64,000 bases of DNA from positions 1 through 64,000 of the forward strand of contig JAUNVH010000003.1 in NCBI GenBank assembly GCA_030537765.1. The letters run 5' to 3'. The position numbers were made by a program, and so were the translations under genes. The DNA is from Tissierellia bacterium (GTDB lineage Bacteria > Bacillota > Clostridia > Tissierellales > Peptoniphilaceae). The notes beneath the pieces are model-generated. The model was not told where the DNA came from. It saw only the letters and a program-made list of their open reading frames with translations, and did no database searches. Shown one piece after another: positions 8,284-17,205 of this stretch (position 1 is its first letter; every line of letters starts with the position of its first letter).

Positions 8284-8801
8284 TCTCTTGCTCTATATAG
8301 TTTTAAAAAAATTCGACCATAATTTAAAAAAGCAATTATATTGAATACTAATGCCATTATCAACAAATAATAGCTAAAATCATTTTTGAATATTAACCAA
8401 GATACTGCATAAATATACAAACTAGCTGTAGCTATTTTACCAAATATATTAGATGGAATAATCCAATCAATTTTGAATAAATATATATAAATACCGAGAC
8501 CTATCATTAAGATTTCTTTTAATAAAATAATGATAAATATCCATTGAGGAATTATATTCTTTATTGAAAGCATTAAGAGTAATGACAGGTTCATCAATTT
8601 GTCTGCAAGTGGATCAAGCATAGTACCTAGTTTAGTAATTTGATCTAATTTTCTGGCCAAATATCCATCTAATACATCACTTACTCCAGCCACCATAAAG
8701 ACAATAATGCATAGATCTATTCTATCGAACAGCTTAAAAAGTATCCAAAATACCGGCACTAGTATTAATCTAAATATTGTGATCATATTTGGTAATGTCA
8801 T
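8280..8801 (-). CDS. pgsA: CDP-diacylglycerol--glycerol-3-phosphate 3-phosphatidyltransferase
   Basis: Makes phosphatidylglycerol phosphate, the committed step to anionic membrane lipids. The 173-residue integral membrane protein carries the CDP-alcohol phosphotransferase signature as D42..D45-G46..A49-R50........G59...D63...D67. About five hydrophobic segments are visible. It is last in the ComEA-like/glgP/deaminase/trpS/pgsA run, starting 14 bases after trpS, with ribosome-binding site GGAG before the ATG. The family has close paralogues (cardiolipin and phosphatidylserine synthases); size and motif context favour PgsA. Confidence 0.9.
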   Translation of the reverse strand: MTLPNMITIFRLILVPVFWILFKLFDRIDLCIIVFMVAGVSDVLDGYLARKLDQITKLGTMLDPLADKLMNLSLLLMLSIKNIIPQWIFIIILLKEILMIGLGIYIYLFKIDWIIPSNIFGKIATASLYIYAVSWLIFKNDFSYYLLIMALVFNIIAFLNYGRIFLKLYRARD

Positions 8802-8814
8802 TTATATAGTTCTC

Positions 8815-9804
8815 CTATCTGGGTATTAATCCCACCTTCTTATATGCTTTTCTCAAAGTCTTATAGGCAATTTTTCTGGCTTTATCTGCTCCCATTCTGT
8901 ATATATTTTCAAGTTCAGATCTATCGGCAATATATTCTTCGTATCTATTTTTAATAGGTTTTAAACCTTCGATTATTATCTCAGCCAAATCTTCTTTAAA
9001 TTTTCCATAGCCCAAAGATTCATAACGACTAACAATTTCACTATGATTAATCTCTTCAAAAGCGCAATAAATATCGATCAGATTCCTTAAGCCAATTTGA
9101 TCTTCATTATAACTAAAATTATTTAATGAATCAGTTACTGCTCTTTTCACTTTTCTGAGAATTGTCTTTTCATCATCTAGGATTAATATATAAGAATTAG
9201 GATCAGAATCAGACTTACTCATTTTGCTAGTGGGATCTTGCAAGCTCATAACTTTTGCACCAACCTTTGGCGTCATAATCTCAGGCATTACAAAAGTATC
9301 ACTATATCTACTATTAAAGCGCATCGCCAAGTCTCTAGTAAGCTCAATATGTTGTCTTTGATCTTCGCCCACCGGCACATATTTTGTTTGATATAATAAA
9401 ATGTCAGATGCCATCAGCACAGGATAATTCAACAAACCGGCTTGTATATTTTCCTCTTGTAGCTTTGATTTAGATTTATATTGAGTCATTCTTTGCAATT
9501 GACCTAATGGCGTTATTGTGTTTAATAGCCATTGTAATTCACTATGTTCTGGAACGTGTGATTGAATGAATACAATTGATTTATAAGGATCCAAACCCGC
9601 GGCTAAATATAGTGCCAGTAATTGCAAAGTGTTTTTTCTCAAAAACTTTGGATCTTGTTCAACAGTTAATGCATGTAAATCTACCAGACAATATATGCAC
9701 TGGTATTCTTCTTGTAATGGTTTAAAATTTTTTAATGCCCCTAAATAATTTCCGATTGTAAGAGAACCAGAAGGTTGAATTCCACTAAAAACTACTTCTT
9801 TCAT
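8815..9804 (-). CDS. trpS: Tryptophan--tRNA ligase
   Basis: Class I aminoacyl-tRNA synthetase of 329 residues, charging tRNA-Trp. The HIGH-equivalent TIGN is at residues 16-19 within PSGSLTIGNYLG, and KMSKS at 194-198. GEDQRQHIEL near 147-156 is the usual TrpRS segment. No T-box is seen in front of it: it starts 15 bases after the deaminase gene and must be transcribed from upstream. Many Firmicutes regulate trpS by its own T-box, so its placement inside a mixed operon is slightly unusual. Confidence 0.96.
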   Translation of the reverse strand: MKEVVFSGIQPSGSLTIGNYLGALKNFKPLQEEYQCIYCLVDLHALTVEQDPKFLRKNTLQLLALYLAAGLDPYKSIVFIQSHVPEHSELQWLLNTITPLGQLQRMTQYKSKSKLQEENIQAGLLNYPVLMASDILLYQTKYVPVGEDQRQHIELTRDLAMRFNSRYSDTFVMPEIMTPKVGAKVMSLQDPTSKMSKSDSDPNSYILILDDEKTILRKVKRAVTDSLNNFSYNEDQIGLRNLIDIYCAFEEINHSEIVSRYESLGYGKFKEDLAEIIIEGLKPIKNRYEEYIADRSELENIYRMGADKARKIAYKTLRKAYKKVGLIPR

Positions 9805-9818
9805 ATTTACTCCTTTGA

Positions 9819-11102
9819 TTAAAATTTATTAATAATTTTGTTTACTTCGAATTTAGCTTTTTCATAATCTATTGTTAAAAGCTCTCGATTTTTTAATACC
9901 ATCTCACCTTTGATACATAAAGAGTCTACATCTGCCCCTTGCATTGAATATACAATAGATGCAATATCATTATTTCGAGGCATGAGATGAGCTTTATCTA
10001 AATCGATCAATATAAAATCGGCATCATATCCTTCTTCTATTTTACCAAGATTATCAAAGCCTAAGGCTTTTGCCCCATTAATAGTTGCCATTTTTATAAT
10101 TTCAGAAGCTTTAGTTGCAGTAGGATCTGAGTTTAAAGCTTTATTCACCAATGATCCTAAATGCATTTCTTCAAACATATTTTGATTATTATTACTTGAA
10201 CTGCTGTCTGTTCCCATAGCTATTTGTATATTATTGGATTGCATTTTTTTTATGGGCGTAAAGCCACTAGCTAATTTTAAATTTGAGCTTACATTATAGA
10301 CTGGATAGAAGTCTTTATCTCTAATTTTTAATATTTCTTCATCAGTCAAATGTGTACAATGAGCAGCCACTACGTGTAAATCTAGCATCCCTAGACTTTC
10401 GATATAATTAAGTGGCGTCATATTGTGCTCTTTGAGACAGTCATTTACCTCTTTTTCTGTTTCAGATAAATGAATATGGATTGGAATATCCTCTTTTTTA
10501 CAATAATCAATTACTAATTTTAGATATTCCTTCGTACATGTGTATATTGCATGTGGCGCCATAAAAAACTTAATCAATTCATTATTTTCTTTTTGAACAA
10601 ATTTATAAAAGTCTATAGCTTCTTCAAATCTTAAGTCTCCTTCGCCACCCACATCTAATACGGCTCTAGTAATAACACCTCTTATTTTTGACTCATCTAC
10701 TGCTTTATAAATATGTTTTGGGAAATAATACATATCATTAAAACATGTAGTGCCTGACAAAAACATCTCTGCAATATTTAATTTTGTAGACCAATAAATA
10801 TCTTCATCCGTTAATTTAGCTTCAGCTGGCCAAATATGATTTGAAAGCCAGTCAAAAAGCGAAGTATCATCTGCATAGTTTCTCAAAGAACACATGCCCA
10901 TATGGGTATGTGCATTGATTAAACCAGGCATCATCAGCATATTTTTACCATCGATAATATCTAAATTCTCATTATCTAAATCTTTGATTTCTCCTTTAGA
11001 TATTTTACTAAATATTCCGTCTTTTACCAATATATTCGAATTTTTTATAGTTTTTTCCGAATCTATATCTATATAATCAATATTCTTTATTAAAATAGTC
11101 AT
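9819..11102 (-). CDS. mtaD: Amidohydrolase, probable 5-methylthioadenosine/S-adenosylhomocysteine deaminase
   Basis: Metal-dependent hydrolase of the TRZ/ATZ branch, 427 residues. The metal-binding motif NAHTHMGM is at residues 63-70 (H65, H67), with HIHLSETE (third ligand) near 210-217, AAHCTHL (fourth) and GTDSSSSNNNQNM (catalytic Asp) following in order. This set fits deaminases of S-adenosylhomocysteine and methylthioadenosine, which clear by-products of SAM use. A guanine deaminase or other TRZ/ATZ activity cannot be excluded from sequence. The gene lies between glgP and trpS with short gaps, so it is in one transcript with unrelated functions. Confidence 0.85.
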   Translation of the reverse strand: MTILIKNIDYIDIDSEKTIKNSNILVKDGIFSKISKGEIKDLDNENLDIIDGKNMLMMPGLINAHTHMGMCSLRNYADDTSLFDWLSNHIWPAEAKLTDEDIYWSTKLNIAEMFLSGTTCFNDMYYFPKHIYKAVDESKIRGVITRAVLDVGGEGDLRFEEAIDFYKFVQKENNELIKFFMAPHAIYTCTKEYLKLVIDYCKKEDIPIHIHLSETEKEVNDCLKEHNMTPLNYIESLGMLDLHVVAAHCTHLTDEEILKIRDKDFYPVYNVSSNLKLASGFTPIKKMQSNNIQIAMGTDSSSSNNNQNMFEEMHLGSLVNKALNSDPTATKASEIIKMATINGAKALGFDNLGKIEEGYDADFILIDLDKAHLMPRNNDIASIVYSMQGADVDSLCIKGEMVLKNRELLTIDYEKAKFEVNKIINKF

Positions 11103-11110
11103 ATCTTTTC

Positions 11111-13486
11111 CTATATTTTATAACTTTCTATGCCCCAAATATCTTCAGCATATTCTTTGATAGTCCTATCGGATGAAAATGCTCCAGCATTTGCCAGATT
11201 CATCAAGCATTTTTTTGCCCATTCAGTTCTATTTCTAAAAGCTGCATCTACAGTTTTTTGGGCTTCTACATAGCTTTTAAAGTCTTTCAATACAAAGTAA
11301 TTGTCGCCTTCATTATATTGATCTGTCTTCAATAGGCTATTATATATTCCGAGCAACATAAATGTGTCATTGTCTTTAAACAATCCACTCATCAAAGAGT
11401 CTACAACTTGTCGTAGTTCAGGATCGCTTAAATAAAATTCTACTGGCTGATACGTGTTTTTTATAGCTCTAAGTTCTTCAACAGTGGCGCCAAAAATAAA
11501 ATTATTTTCTATTCCAGCTTCTTTAACAATTTCTATATTTGCACCATCGAAAGTTCCGATTGTAGGTGTTGCGTTCAACATAAACTTCATATTACCTGTG
11601 CCTGAAGCTTCTTTTCCTGCTGTTGAGATTTGTTCAGATATATCTGCGGCTGGAAATATTTTTTCGCCATACGATACTCTATAGTTTTCAACAAATATAA
11701 CTTTTAGCTTTCCTTTGATGCTTAAATCGTTATTTACCACACGAGCAATCTCATTAATATATTTTATTATTGCTTTTGCCCTAAAATATCCCGGAGCCGC
11801 TTTTCCACCAAATATGAAAGTTCGTGGTAATATATCTAAATTTGGATTTTCCTTCAATTTAAAGTATAGATATACTATGTGAAAAGCATTTAATAATTGT
11901 CTTTTGTACTCATGAATTCTCTTTACTTGAACATCAAATATGGATTCCGGATTAACAATTATATCCTCATGCTTTCTCAAATACTCAGCCAATTGTATTT
12001 TCTTTTGAAGCTTTATATCATTGAGCTTTTCTAATACTTGTTTATCATCTTTATATTGTTCTAATTTTTTTAATTGCGTAAGATCTTTTAACCATTCATC
12101 ATTGCCGTTTAATTCAGTGATAAAGTCAGATAGTTCAGGATTCGATAGTTTCAGCCATCTTCTCGGGGTAATTCCATTAGTCTTATTTTGGAATTTTTCT
12201 GGAAAATAATCATTCCAAGTTGCTAAAACTTCATTTTTCAAAATTTCAGTATGCAATTTGGCTACACCATTTATCGTATGAGACATATATATGCCCAAAT
12301 TTGCCATTTTTACAATATTTCCGTCGATTATCTTCATTTGATCAATTTTTGTTTCATTTATACCACGCCATCTAAATTCAGCTATTAATGCATCGTTTAT
12401 AAGTCTGATAATTTCGAGATTTCTCGGATTCACTTCGTCTACAATATCAATACTCCAACATTCTAAAGCTTCTTGTAAAATAGTATGATTTGTATATGAA
12501 AATATCTTTCGCGTTATTGCTAAAGCTTTGTTGAAATCACATTCCTCTTTATCGACCAAAATTCTGATGAATTCTGATATAGCAATGACTGGATGAGTAT
12601 CATTTAACTGAATCCTGACATAGTCTTCAATTCCTTCAATATTGTCGTTATTCTGTATCTTATATCTCACAATAATATCTTTTATTGAAGCTGAACTGAA
12701 AAAGTATTGTTGTTTAAGCCTTAATACTTTTCCCACTCTCTGTTCATCATTGGGATATAATACTCTTGTCAAATCTTCAGCGCGATTTTTAGATTCTAAA
12801 GATTTATCATATTCAAAATTATTAAATCTTTGAAAATCAAAATCACAAATAGCTTCCGCTTGCCATAATCTTAAAGTATTTATGTTTAAAGTGTCATAGC
12901 CCATCATTGGCATATCGTATGGAACAGCTTTAACAGTCATATCTCTAAACTCTACTAATTGTGCTTCAGATTCTTTTCTTAATGACCAAGGGTCTCCATT
13001 TTTTAGCCAATTATCGCCTTCTTCAAATTGAAATCCATCTATAAATCTCTGTTTAAGGATTCCTTCGCTATATCTGGCACCATAACCCATAACAGGTAAA
13101 TTCAAAGTCGCTGCTGATTCCATAAAGCAAGCAGCAAGTCTGCCAAGACCTCCATTGCCTAAAGCTGCGTCTTCTTCAATCTCTTCTAAGCAATTAATAT
13201 CTATATCTAATTCATCAAGTATTTCTTTAACAAAATCATACATTGCCAGATTGATCAAATTGTTGCCAAGCGATCTACCAATTAGAAACTCAGCGCTAAT
13301 ATAGTATGCCATTTTTTTACCCTTATATTCATCTGATGTCTTTTTCCAATCATGAGATAATAAACTCATAATTGTATATGCCAGTGCATAATATTTTTCA
13401 TAATCACTGGCCTCTGATAATTCTTTTCCAAATTTTATTCTCAAAGAAATTTTGAATGTGTCTAGGAATAATTTTTTGTCAAACAT
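11111..13486 (-). CDS. glgP: Glycogen/alpha-glucan phosphorylase
   Basis: Releases glucose-1-phosphate from alpha-1,4-glucans using pyridoxal phosphate. At 791 residues it is full length. Family landmarks: EEDAALGNGGLGRLAACF at about residues 104-121, NDTHP at 295-299, the sugar-binding NGITPRRW at 437-444, and the PLP lysine K634 in EASGTGNMKF. No glycogen synthase, branching or debranching gene is in the window, so the enzyme may act on imported maltodextrin or on glycogen made by genes elsewhere. It follows the ComEA-like gene by 8 bases. Confidence 0.95.
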   Translation of the reverse strand: MFDKKLFLDTFKISLRIKFGKELSEASDYEKYYALAYTIMSLLSHDWKKTSDEYKGKKMAYYISAEFLIGRSLGNNLINLAMYDFVKEILDELDIDINCLEEIEEDAALGNGGLGRLAACFMESAATLNLPVMGYGARYSEGILKQRFIDGFQFEEGDNWLKNGDPWSLRKESEAQLVEFRDMTVKAVPYDMPMMGYDTLNINTLRLWQAEAICDFDFQRFNNFEYDKSLESKNRAEDLTRVLYPNDEQRVGKVLRLKQQYFFSSASIKDIIVRYKIQNNDNIEGIEDYVRIQLNDTHPVIAISEFIRILVDKEECDFNKALAITRKIFSYTNHTILQEALECWSIDIVDEVNPRNLEIIRLINDALIAEFRWRGINETKIDQMKIIDGNIVKMANLGIYMSHTINGVAKLHTEILKNEVLATWNDYFPEKFQNKTNGITPRRWLKLSNPELSDFITELNGNDEWLKDLTQLKKLEQYKDDKQVLEKLNDIKLQKKIQLAEYLRKHEDIIVNPESIFDVQVKRIHEYKRQLLNAFHIVYLYFKLKENPNLDILPRTFIFGGKAAPGYFRAKAIIKYINEIARVVNNDLSIKGKLKVIFVENYRVSYGEKIFPAADISEQISTAGKEASGTGNMKFMLNATPTIGTFDGANIEIVKEAGIENNFIFGATVEELRAIKNTYQPVEFYLSDPELRQVVDSLMSGLFKDNDTFMLLGIYNSLLKTDQYNEGDNYFVLKDFKSYVEAQKTVDAAFRNRTEWAKKCLMNLANAGAFSSDRTIKEYAEDIWGIESYKI

Positions 13487-13494
13487 TTTTCACC

Positions 13495-14085
13495 TCATAC
13501 TGTTATTTGTTCTTTCAATTCTTCATATTTTTTATTGCCAATACCTGGCACGTTTTTTAAATCTTCTATTGTCTTAAATTTTTGTTTTTCTCTATATTCA
13601 ATTATTTTATCGGCAGTTTTTTCTCCCACTCCTGGCAAAGTCATTAAAAGACTTTTATCAGCTGTGTTTATATTTATAAGCGACGGTTTATCAGTATCTA
13701 ATATTAATAGTTTTTCATCGGTGACTTCTTCACCAACTTTGGGAATATAAATTTTTTGTTCGTCAGATAATTTAATTGACAGATTAATTCTATCCATATC
13801 TGCTTCATCAGTTAGTCCGCCAGCTTTGTTTACGGCTTCAAATAGTCTCTTACCCTCTTCAATTTCTATTAAGCCGGGAAATTTAACTTGACCGCTCAAA
13901 TGAATGTATATATTGCCCGACTCTGGTTTGATTTCTTCCGTTTCTGAAACAAATTGATTTATACTTTCATTAGACTCTTTAATGAGCAAAAGTTCATTAT
14001 CTTTTTTATTTTTAATAATTAAGGAGATGCAAAGCAATGATATTATTATAATTGCCAAATAAAATTTACTTTTATTCTCTTTCAT
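13495..14085 (-). CDS. comEA: ComEA-like helix-hairpin-helix DNA-binding protein with SLBB domain
   Basis: A 196-residue protein with one N-terminal membrane segment (about residues 8-25), an SLBB-type beta domain (about 57-117), and a C-terminal pair of helix-hairpin-helix units (about 134-196: ININTADKSLLMTLPGVG, then NVPGIGNKKY). This is the architecture of ComEA, the membrane-anchored double-stranded DNA receptor of natural transformation. No comEC or comEB follows; glgP does. It begins 21 bases after the ridA terminator, with ribosome-binding site GAGGG, and I see no convincing promoter of its own. Confidence 0.85.
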   Translation of the reverse strand: MKENKSKFYLAIIIISLLCISLIIKNKKDNELLLIKESNESINQFVSETEEIKPESGNIYIHLSGQVKFPGLIEIEEGKRLFEAVNKAGGLTDEADMDRINLSIKLSDEQKIYIPKVGEEVTDEKLLILDTDKPSLININTADKSLLMTLPGVGEKTADKIIEYREKQKFKTIEDLKNVPGIGNKKYEELKEQITV

Positions 14086-14100
14086 ATCTACCCTCGATAT

Positions 14101-14132
14101 AAAATTAACCTAATCTCAAGGGAGATTAGGTT
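14101..14132 (-). terminator. Intrinsic terminator after ridA
   Basis: A perfect 11-bp stem (14107-14117 with 14122-14132), 4-base loop, followed on the minus strand by AATTTTAT. The U-run is modest, so some read-through into the ComEA-like gene is plausible. Confidence 0.75.
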
Positions 14133-14140
14133 ATTCGATT

Positions 14141-14512
14141 CTACGCTTTTGCGATTGCTTCTATTTCAATTAAGCCATTCATAGGTAAGCAAGCAACTTC
14201 AACGCAGCTTCTCGCTGGTTTATGTTCTCCAAAGAATTCGGTATATACTTCGTTAACAGCTGCAAAATCGTTAATATCAGCTAAAAATATATTTACTTTT
14301 ACGATTTTAGTTCTGTCAGAGCCTGCTTCTTTTAGAATTTCTTCTACATTTGTTAAACTTCTTAAAGTTGCCGCCTTAATTTCGTCAACTAATTTACCAG
14401 TTTCAGGATCTAGTGACAATTGACCTGATGTGAAGACAAAATCTCCTACCTTGATTCCTTGGCTATAAGGCCCCACTGCTGCAGGTGCTTTTTTTGTTGA
14501 AATAATTTTCAT
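14141..14512 (-). CDS. ridA: RidA family 2-iminobutanoate/2-iminopropanoate deaminase
   Basis: Hydrolyses reactive enamine and imine intermediates made by PLP enzymes such as threonine dehydratase. At 123 residues it is full length. Family motifs are present: KAPAAVGPYSQG near the N-terminus, FTSGQL near 28-33, and the C-terminal PARSCVEVACLP with the substrate-binding arginine, then EIEAIA. I prefer the second in-frame ATG, which stands 9 bases after GGAG; the first is only 3 bases away. It closes the obgE-to-ridA operon just before a terminator. Confidence 0.95.
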   Translation of the reverse strand: MKIISTKKAPAAVGPYSQGIKVGDFVFTSGQLSLDPETGKLVDEIKAATLRSLTNVEEILKEAGSDRTKIVKVNIFLADINDFAAVNEVYTEFFGEHKPARSCVEVACLPMNGLIEIEAIAKA

Positions 14513-14532
14513 TTGCATCTTCTCCTTTTTTA

Positions 14533-14871
14533 TTAATTATTCATATTCTCCCAAAGTCTTTCTAAATCGTAATATTCTCTTTCATCCTTTAAGAAAATAT
14601 GGACAATGCAATCATTATAGTCGAGCAGCATCCAGCCCGACGATTTTTGCCCTTCTCTATATAATTGTTCGTAACCGTGATTACTCATTTGTTCATCTAC
14701 TGAATCAGATATTGCATTCATTTGTAATGGCGAATTTGCGCTCACAATAATAAAACATTCTGCTATAGTGGTTTGTTTACTAACATCAAGAATAACAATA
14801 TCTTCACCGTTTTTATCTTCGCAAGCTTTTTTAATTATCTCTATTTTTTTATTAAGATCTCCCAATCTCAT
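14533..14871 (-). CDS. rsfS: Ribosomal silencing factor RsfS
   Basis: A 112-residue protein that binds ribosomal protein L14 and blocks joining of the 30S and 50S subunits, lowering translation in starved cells. The family core is clear: VSKQTTIAECFIIVSANSPLQM at about 30-51, then SSGWMLLDYNDCIVHIF around 81-97. It follows nadD and yqeK in the order nadD-yqeK-LCP-rsfS, which is a widely kept arrangement in Firmicutes. The start has a clear ribosome-binding site (AGGAGG) overlapping the end of the LCP gene. Confidence 0.95.
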   Translation of the reverse strand: MRLGDLNKKIEIIKKACEDKNGEDIVILDVSKQTTIAECFIIVSANSPLQMNAISDSVDEQMSNHGYEQLYREGQKSSGWMLLDYNDCIVHIFLKDEREYYDLERLWENMNN

Positions 14872-14875
14872 CCTC

Positions 14876-15748
14876 CTAATTGTTCACATCATAGAATAAT
14901 TGTCTGGTTGCATTTTCATCATGAATATAATAAGAAATATTATTGATATATTTAGGACTTCCTGGAATTGTCTGCATATTTATAGATTTATTTAAACATT
15001 TAGCTCCAGAGATAGAAATATCAAAAATATTTTCCATACTTAAATTGCTCTTCGTCTTATTACCATATAATTTAATTATAAATGGTATTTTAGCTATTGT
15101 CAAAGGCGATTTAAATGTCTTAGCAAACTGAGATAAAAACATTTGTTGAGCTTCAATTCGCCCTTGATCTCCTGATGAATATCCTTTTCTATATCTTAAA
15201 AACCCAATACCCTTTTCACCGTCAAGGATTTGACTTCCTTTCTTGATATTAATTTCTAATGGAGGGTTAGCTGTAGGATCGCTATATACCATATCCATAG
15301 GGACATCTACTTTGACTCCACCCATTAAATCGATAAGCTCTTTAACGAAATCATAACCTAAGACTACGAAATGTTTAATATCTGTTCCAAAGAGATTGTT
15401 AACAGTCTGCAAACTAAGTTCTGGTCCGCCATAAGCATATGCATGATTTATTTTTTCTTCGTATTTTCTCCCTTTAATAGCAGTCTTGGTATCTCTTGGA
15501 ATAGAAATTATAGAAATCTGATTCTTAGATCTATTTATATTTAATAAGATCATGACATCCGATCTGGTATTTTCGTTTAAATTTGGATCTACTGAATCTA
15601 TACCAATTACTAAAATATTTATATTATCAGAAAACTCAATATTCTCTTTTTGATCTTTAGTTGCTTTATAAACAAAATAAATGCTTGTTAGACCCCATAT
15701 CAAGATTAATGCAAGCACAATTAGAAATGTGCGTTTAAATGCTTTCAT
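14876..15748 (-). CDS. LytR-CpsA-Psr (LCP) family cell-wall ligase
   Basis: A membrane-anchored extracellular enzyme (290 residues) that moves lipid-linked anionic glycopolymers onto peptidoglycan. One N-terminal membrane segment spans about residues 8-27. The LCP domain follows with LVIGIDSVDPNLNENTRSDV (about 46-65), the conserved arginine and Asp set in IPRDTKTAI, and FLRYRKG with the catalytic-pocket arginines. It starts inside the end of yqeK (14-base overlap), with GAGGT as ribosome-binding site. In many Firmicutes an LCP gene sits exactly here between yqeK and rsfS. Confidence 0.93.
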   Translation of the reverse strand: MKAFKRTFLIVLALILIWGLTSIYFVYKATKDQKENIEFSDNINILVIGIDSVDPNLNENTRSDVMILLNINRSKNQISIISIPRDTKTAIKGRKYEEKINHAYAYGGPELSLQTVNNLFGTDIKHFVVLGYDFVKELIDLMGGVKVDVPMDMVYSDPTANPPLEINIKKGSQILDGEKGIGFLRYRKGYSSGDQGRIEAQQMFLSQFAKTFKSPLTIAKIPFIIKLYGNKTKSNLSMENIFDISISGAKCLNKSINMQTIPGSPKYINNISYYIHDENATRQLFYDVNN

Positions 15749-16316
15749 AGTTTTTTGACCTCAGATGATTATAAATTTTTATTGCCGGTTCATATATATA
15801 ATAATCGGAGTTTACGATAAAAATTATATTCTGCTTAACTCCCTCGTAAACAGTTTTATCCAGATTTTCAAATGCAAGATTACGTAATTTTTCAACGCCT
15901 TCAAAGCTTCTATTAGGTTCAATAAAATCTGCAACAAAAATAATCTTTTCTAGCATTGTCATATTTTCTCTGCCAATAGTGTGATATTTAATAGCATTTA
16001 AAATCTCAGTATCTATGATTCCATACTCATTTTTTGCAATATAAGCACCTAAATATGCATGCACAATAGGCTTTGCATCGAGTATTTCTTGATCTAAAGA
16101 AATATTATATTCTTTAAGCTTGTCGATTTGCCTTTGAAATGGAATTAACTTTCCACAATCGTGATATAATGCTGCAATCTCACACTTTTTTAAATCACAA
16201 TTATATCTTTTTCCAAGCTCTTTTGCTACTTTTACTACATTCAAGCTGTGTAAATATCTCTCTTTTCCAATATCTTTTTTCAATTTTTTTAATTTATTGT
16301 CATCTATATAATCCAT
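15735..16316 (-). CDS. yqeK: HD-domain bis(5'-nucleosyl)-tetraphosphatase (symmetrical) YqeK
   Basis: Metal-dependent HD phosphohydrolase of 193 residues; characterised YqeK proteins split diadenosine tetraphosphate to ADP. The metal ligands are in place: H23 (RYLHSLNV), H52-D53 (ALYHDCGK), then the HAYLGA and IKYHTIG histidines, and a late Asp in VADFIEPNR. It overlaps nadD at its 5' end by 17 bases and the LCP gene at its 3' end, showing tight coupling. The nadD-yqeK pairing is standard. Confidence 0.92.
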   Translation of the reverse strand: MDYIDDNKLKKLKKDIGKERYLHSLNVVKVAKELGKRYNCDLKKCEIAALYHDCGKLIPFQRQIDKLKEYNISLDQEILDAKPIVHAYLGAYIAKNEYGIIDTEILNAIKYHTIGRENMTMLEKIIFVADFIEPNRSFEGVEKLRNLAFENLDKTVYEGVKQNIIFIVNSDYYIYEPAIKIYNHLRSKNYESI

Positions 16317-16902
16317 TTTTTAAAATATAGCTCCTTACATTTTCGGGCACCATATATCTTATGCTCTGATCATCTTTTGTTCTCTTTCTGATTTCTGTAG
16401 ATGAAAACTCATAGATATTCGTATCGAAAACTTTAAATTTGGCATTATATTTTTGTTGCAATTCTTTAATGCGAACATTTAAACGTTCGGATGAATGTTT
16501 ATTATTATATACTCTATTGGCTACAGCAAAATCGGTCGTTTCCAATAATTTTTCATAATTATGCCAAGTCTCAATTTGGAATAGAGAATCGGCACCAATG
16601 ATAAAATATATTTTTGAACAAGAAAATCTATCTTTTAATTCATTAATTGTATCTACTGTATAACTATATCCAGTTTTTAAAATTTCAATATCGGATATAA
16701 AAAACGATTCATTATCACTTATGGCTAATTTTGTCATCTCATACCGAATTTTTGGATCTAGTTCTAAGCTTTTATGCGGCGCCTTGCCAGTTGGCAAAAA
16801 TAAAACTTTGTCTAGTTTTAAATTCTCAAATGCGCTTTGGGCTATCAATAGATGTCCATAATGAATTGGATTGAATGATCCGCCTAAAACTCCAAGCTTC
16901 AT
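16300..16902 (-). CDS. nadD: Nicotinate-nucleotide adenylyltransferase
   Basis: Joins nicotinate mononucleotide to AMP in NAD synthesis. The 200-residue protein opens with the nucleotidyltransferase motif GGSFNPIHYGHLLIA at residues 6-20, and the C-terminal FSSTEIRKR (around 168-176) is the second active-site signature. Start and stop overlap neighbouring genes (4 bases with yhbY, 17 with yqeK), as usual for this operon. Confidence 0.95.
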   Translation of the reverse strand: MKLGVLGGSFNPIHYGHLLIAQSAFENLKLDKVLFLPTGKAPHKSLELDPKIRYEMTKLAISDNESFFISDIEILKTGYSYTVDTINELKDRFSCSKIYFIIGADSLFQIETWHNYEKLLETTDFAVANRVYNNKHSSERLNVRIKELQQKYNAKFKVFDTNIYEFSSTEIRKRTKDDQSIRYMVPENVRSYILKNGLYR

Positions 16903-17195
16903 ATCTTATCCAAATCTATTTTTTTATTTTTAATAGAAGGTCTATAGATTACTAGTTTCCCACCGATAAATTGAACAAATACACTTCCAGTTTTATCTAG
17001 AATTTCTTCTATTAATTTATCAGCTTCGTCGCTATTATTTTTTAAAATATTTATTTTTACCAATTCTCTAGCCTCTAAGAGTTCATCTATGGCATCTATT
17101 AGCGAATCAGATATACCATTTTTCCCAATATTTAATTTTGGACTCATATTATGAGCCAATTTTTTCAAATAACTTCTCTGTTTTCCGCTTATCAT
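16899..17195 (-). CDS. yhbY: YhbY-family RNA-binding protein (CRS1/YhbY domain)
   Basis: A 98-residue KH-like RNA-binding protein associated with the 50S subunit in characterised relatives. The opening ISGKQRSYLKKLAHNMSP and the GxxG-type loop NIGKNGISDS are typical. A longer reading starts 7 codons earlier inside obgE but has no ribosome-binding site; the ATG used here stands 7 bases after GAGGT and leaves a 10-base gap to obgE. Position between obgE and nadD is conserved in Firmicutes and suits a ribosome-assembly role. Confidence 0.92.
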   Translation of the reverse strand: MISGKQRSYLKKLAHNMSPKLNIGKNGISDSLIDAIDELLEARELVKINILKNNSDEADKLIEEILDKTGSVFVQFIGGKLVIYRPSIKNKKIDLDKI

Positions 17196-17205
17196 TTTAT
17201 TACCT

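Noticed and set aside
8150-8344. Short plus-strand reading frame upstream of valS
   Set aside because: It lies across the T-box leader, promoter and pgsA 3' end on the opposite strand, has no ribosome-binding site, and its composition follows the regulatory RNA.
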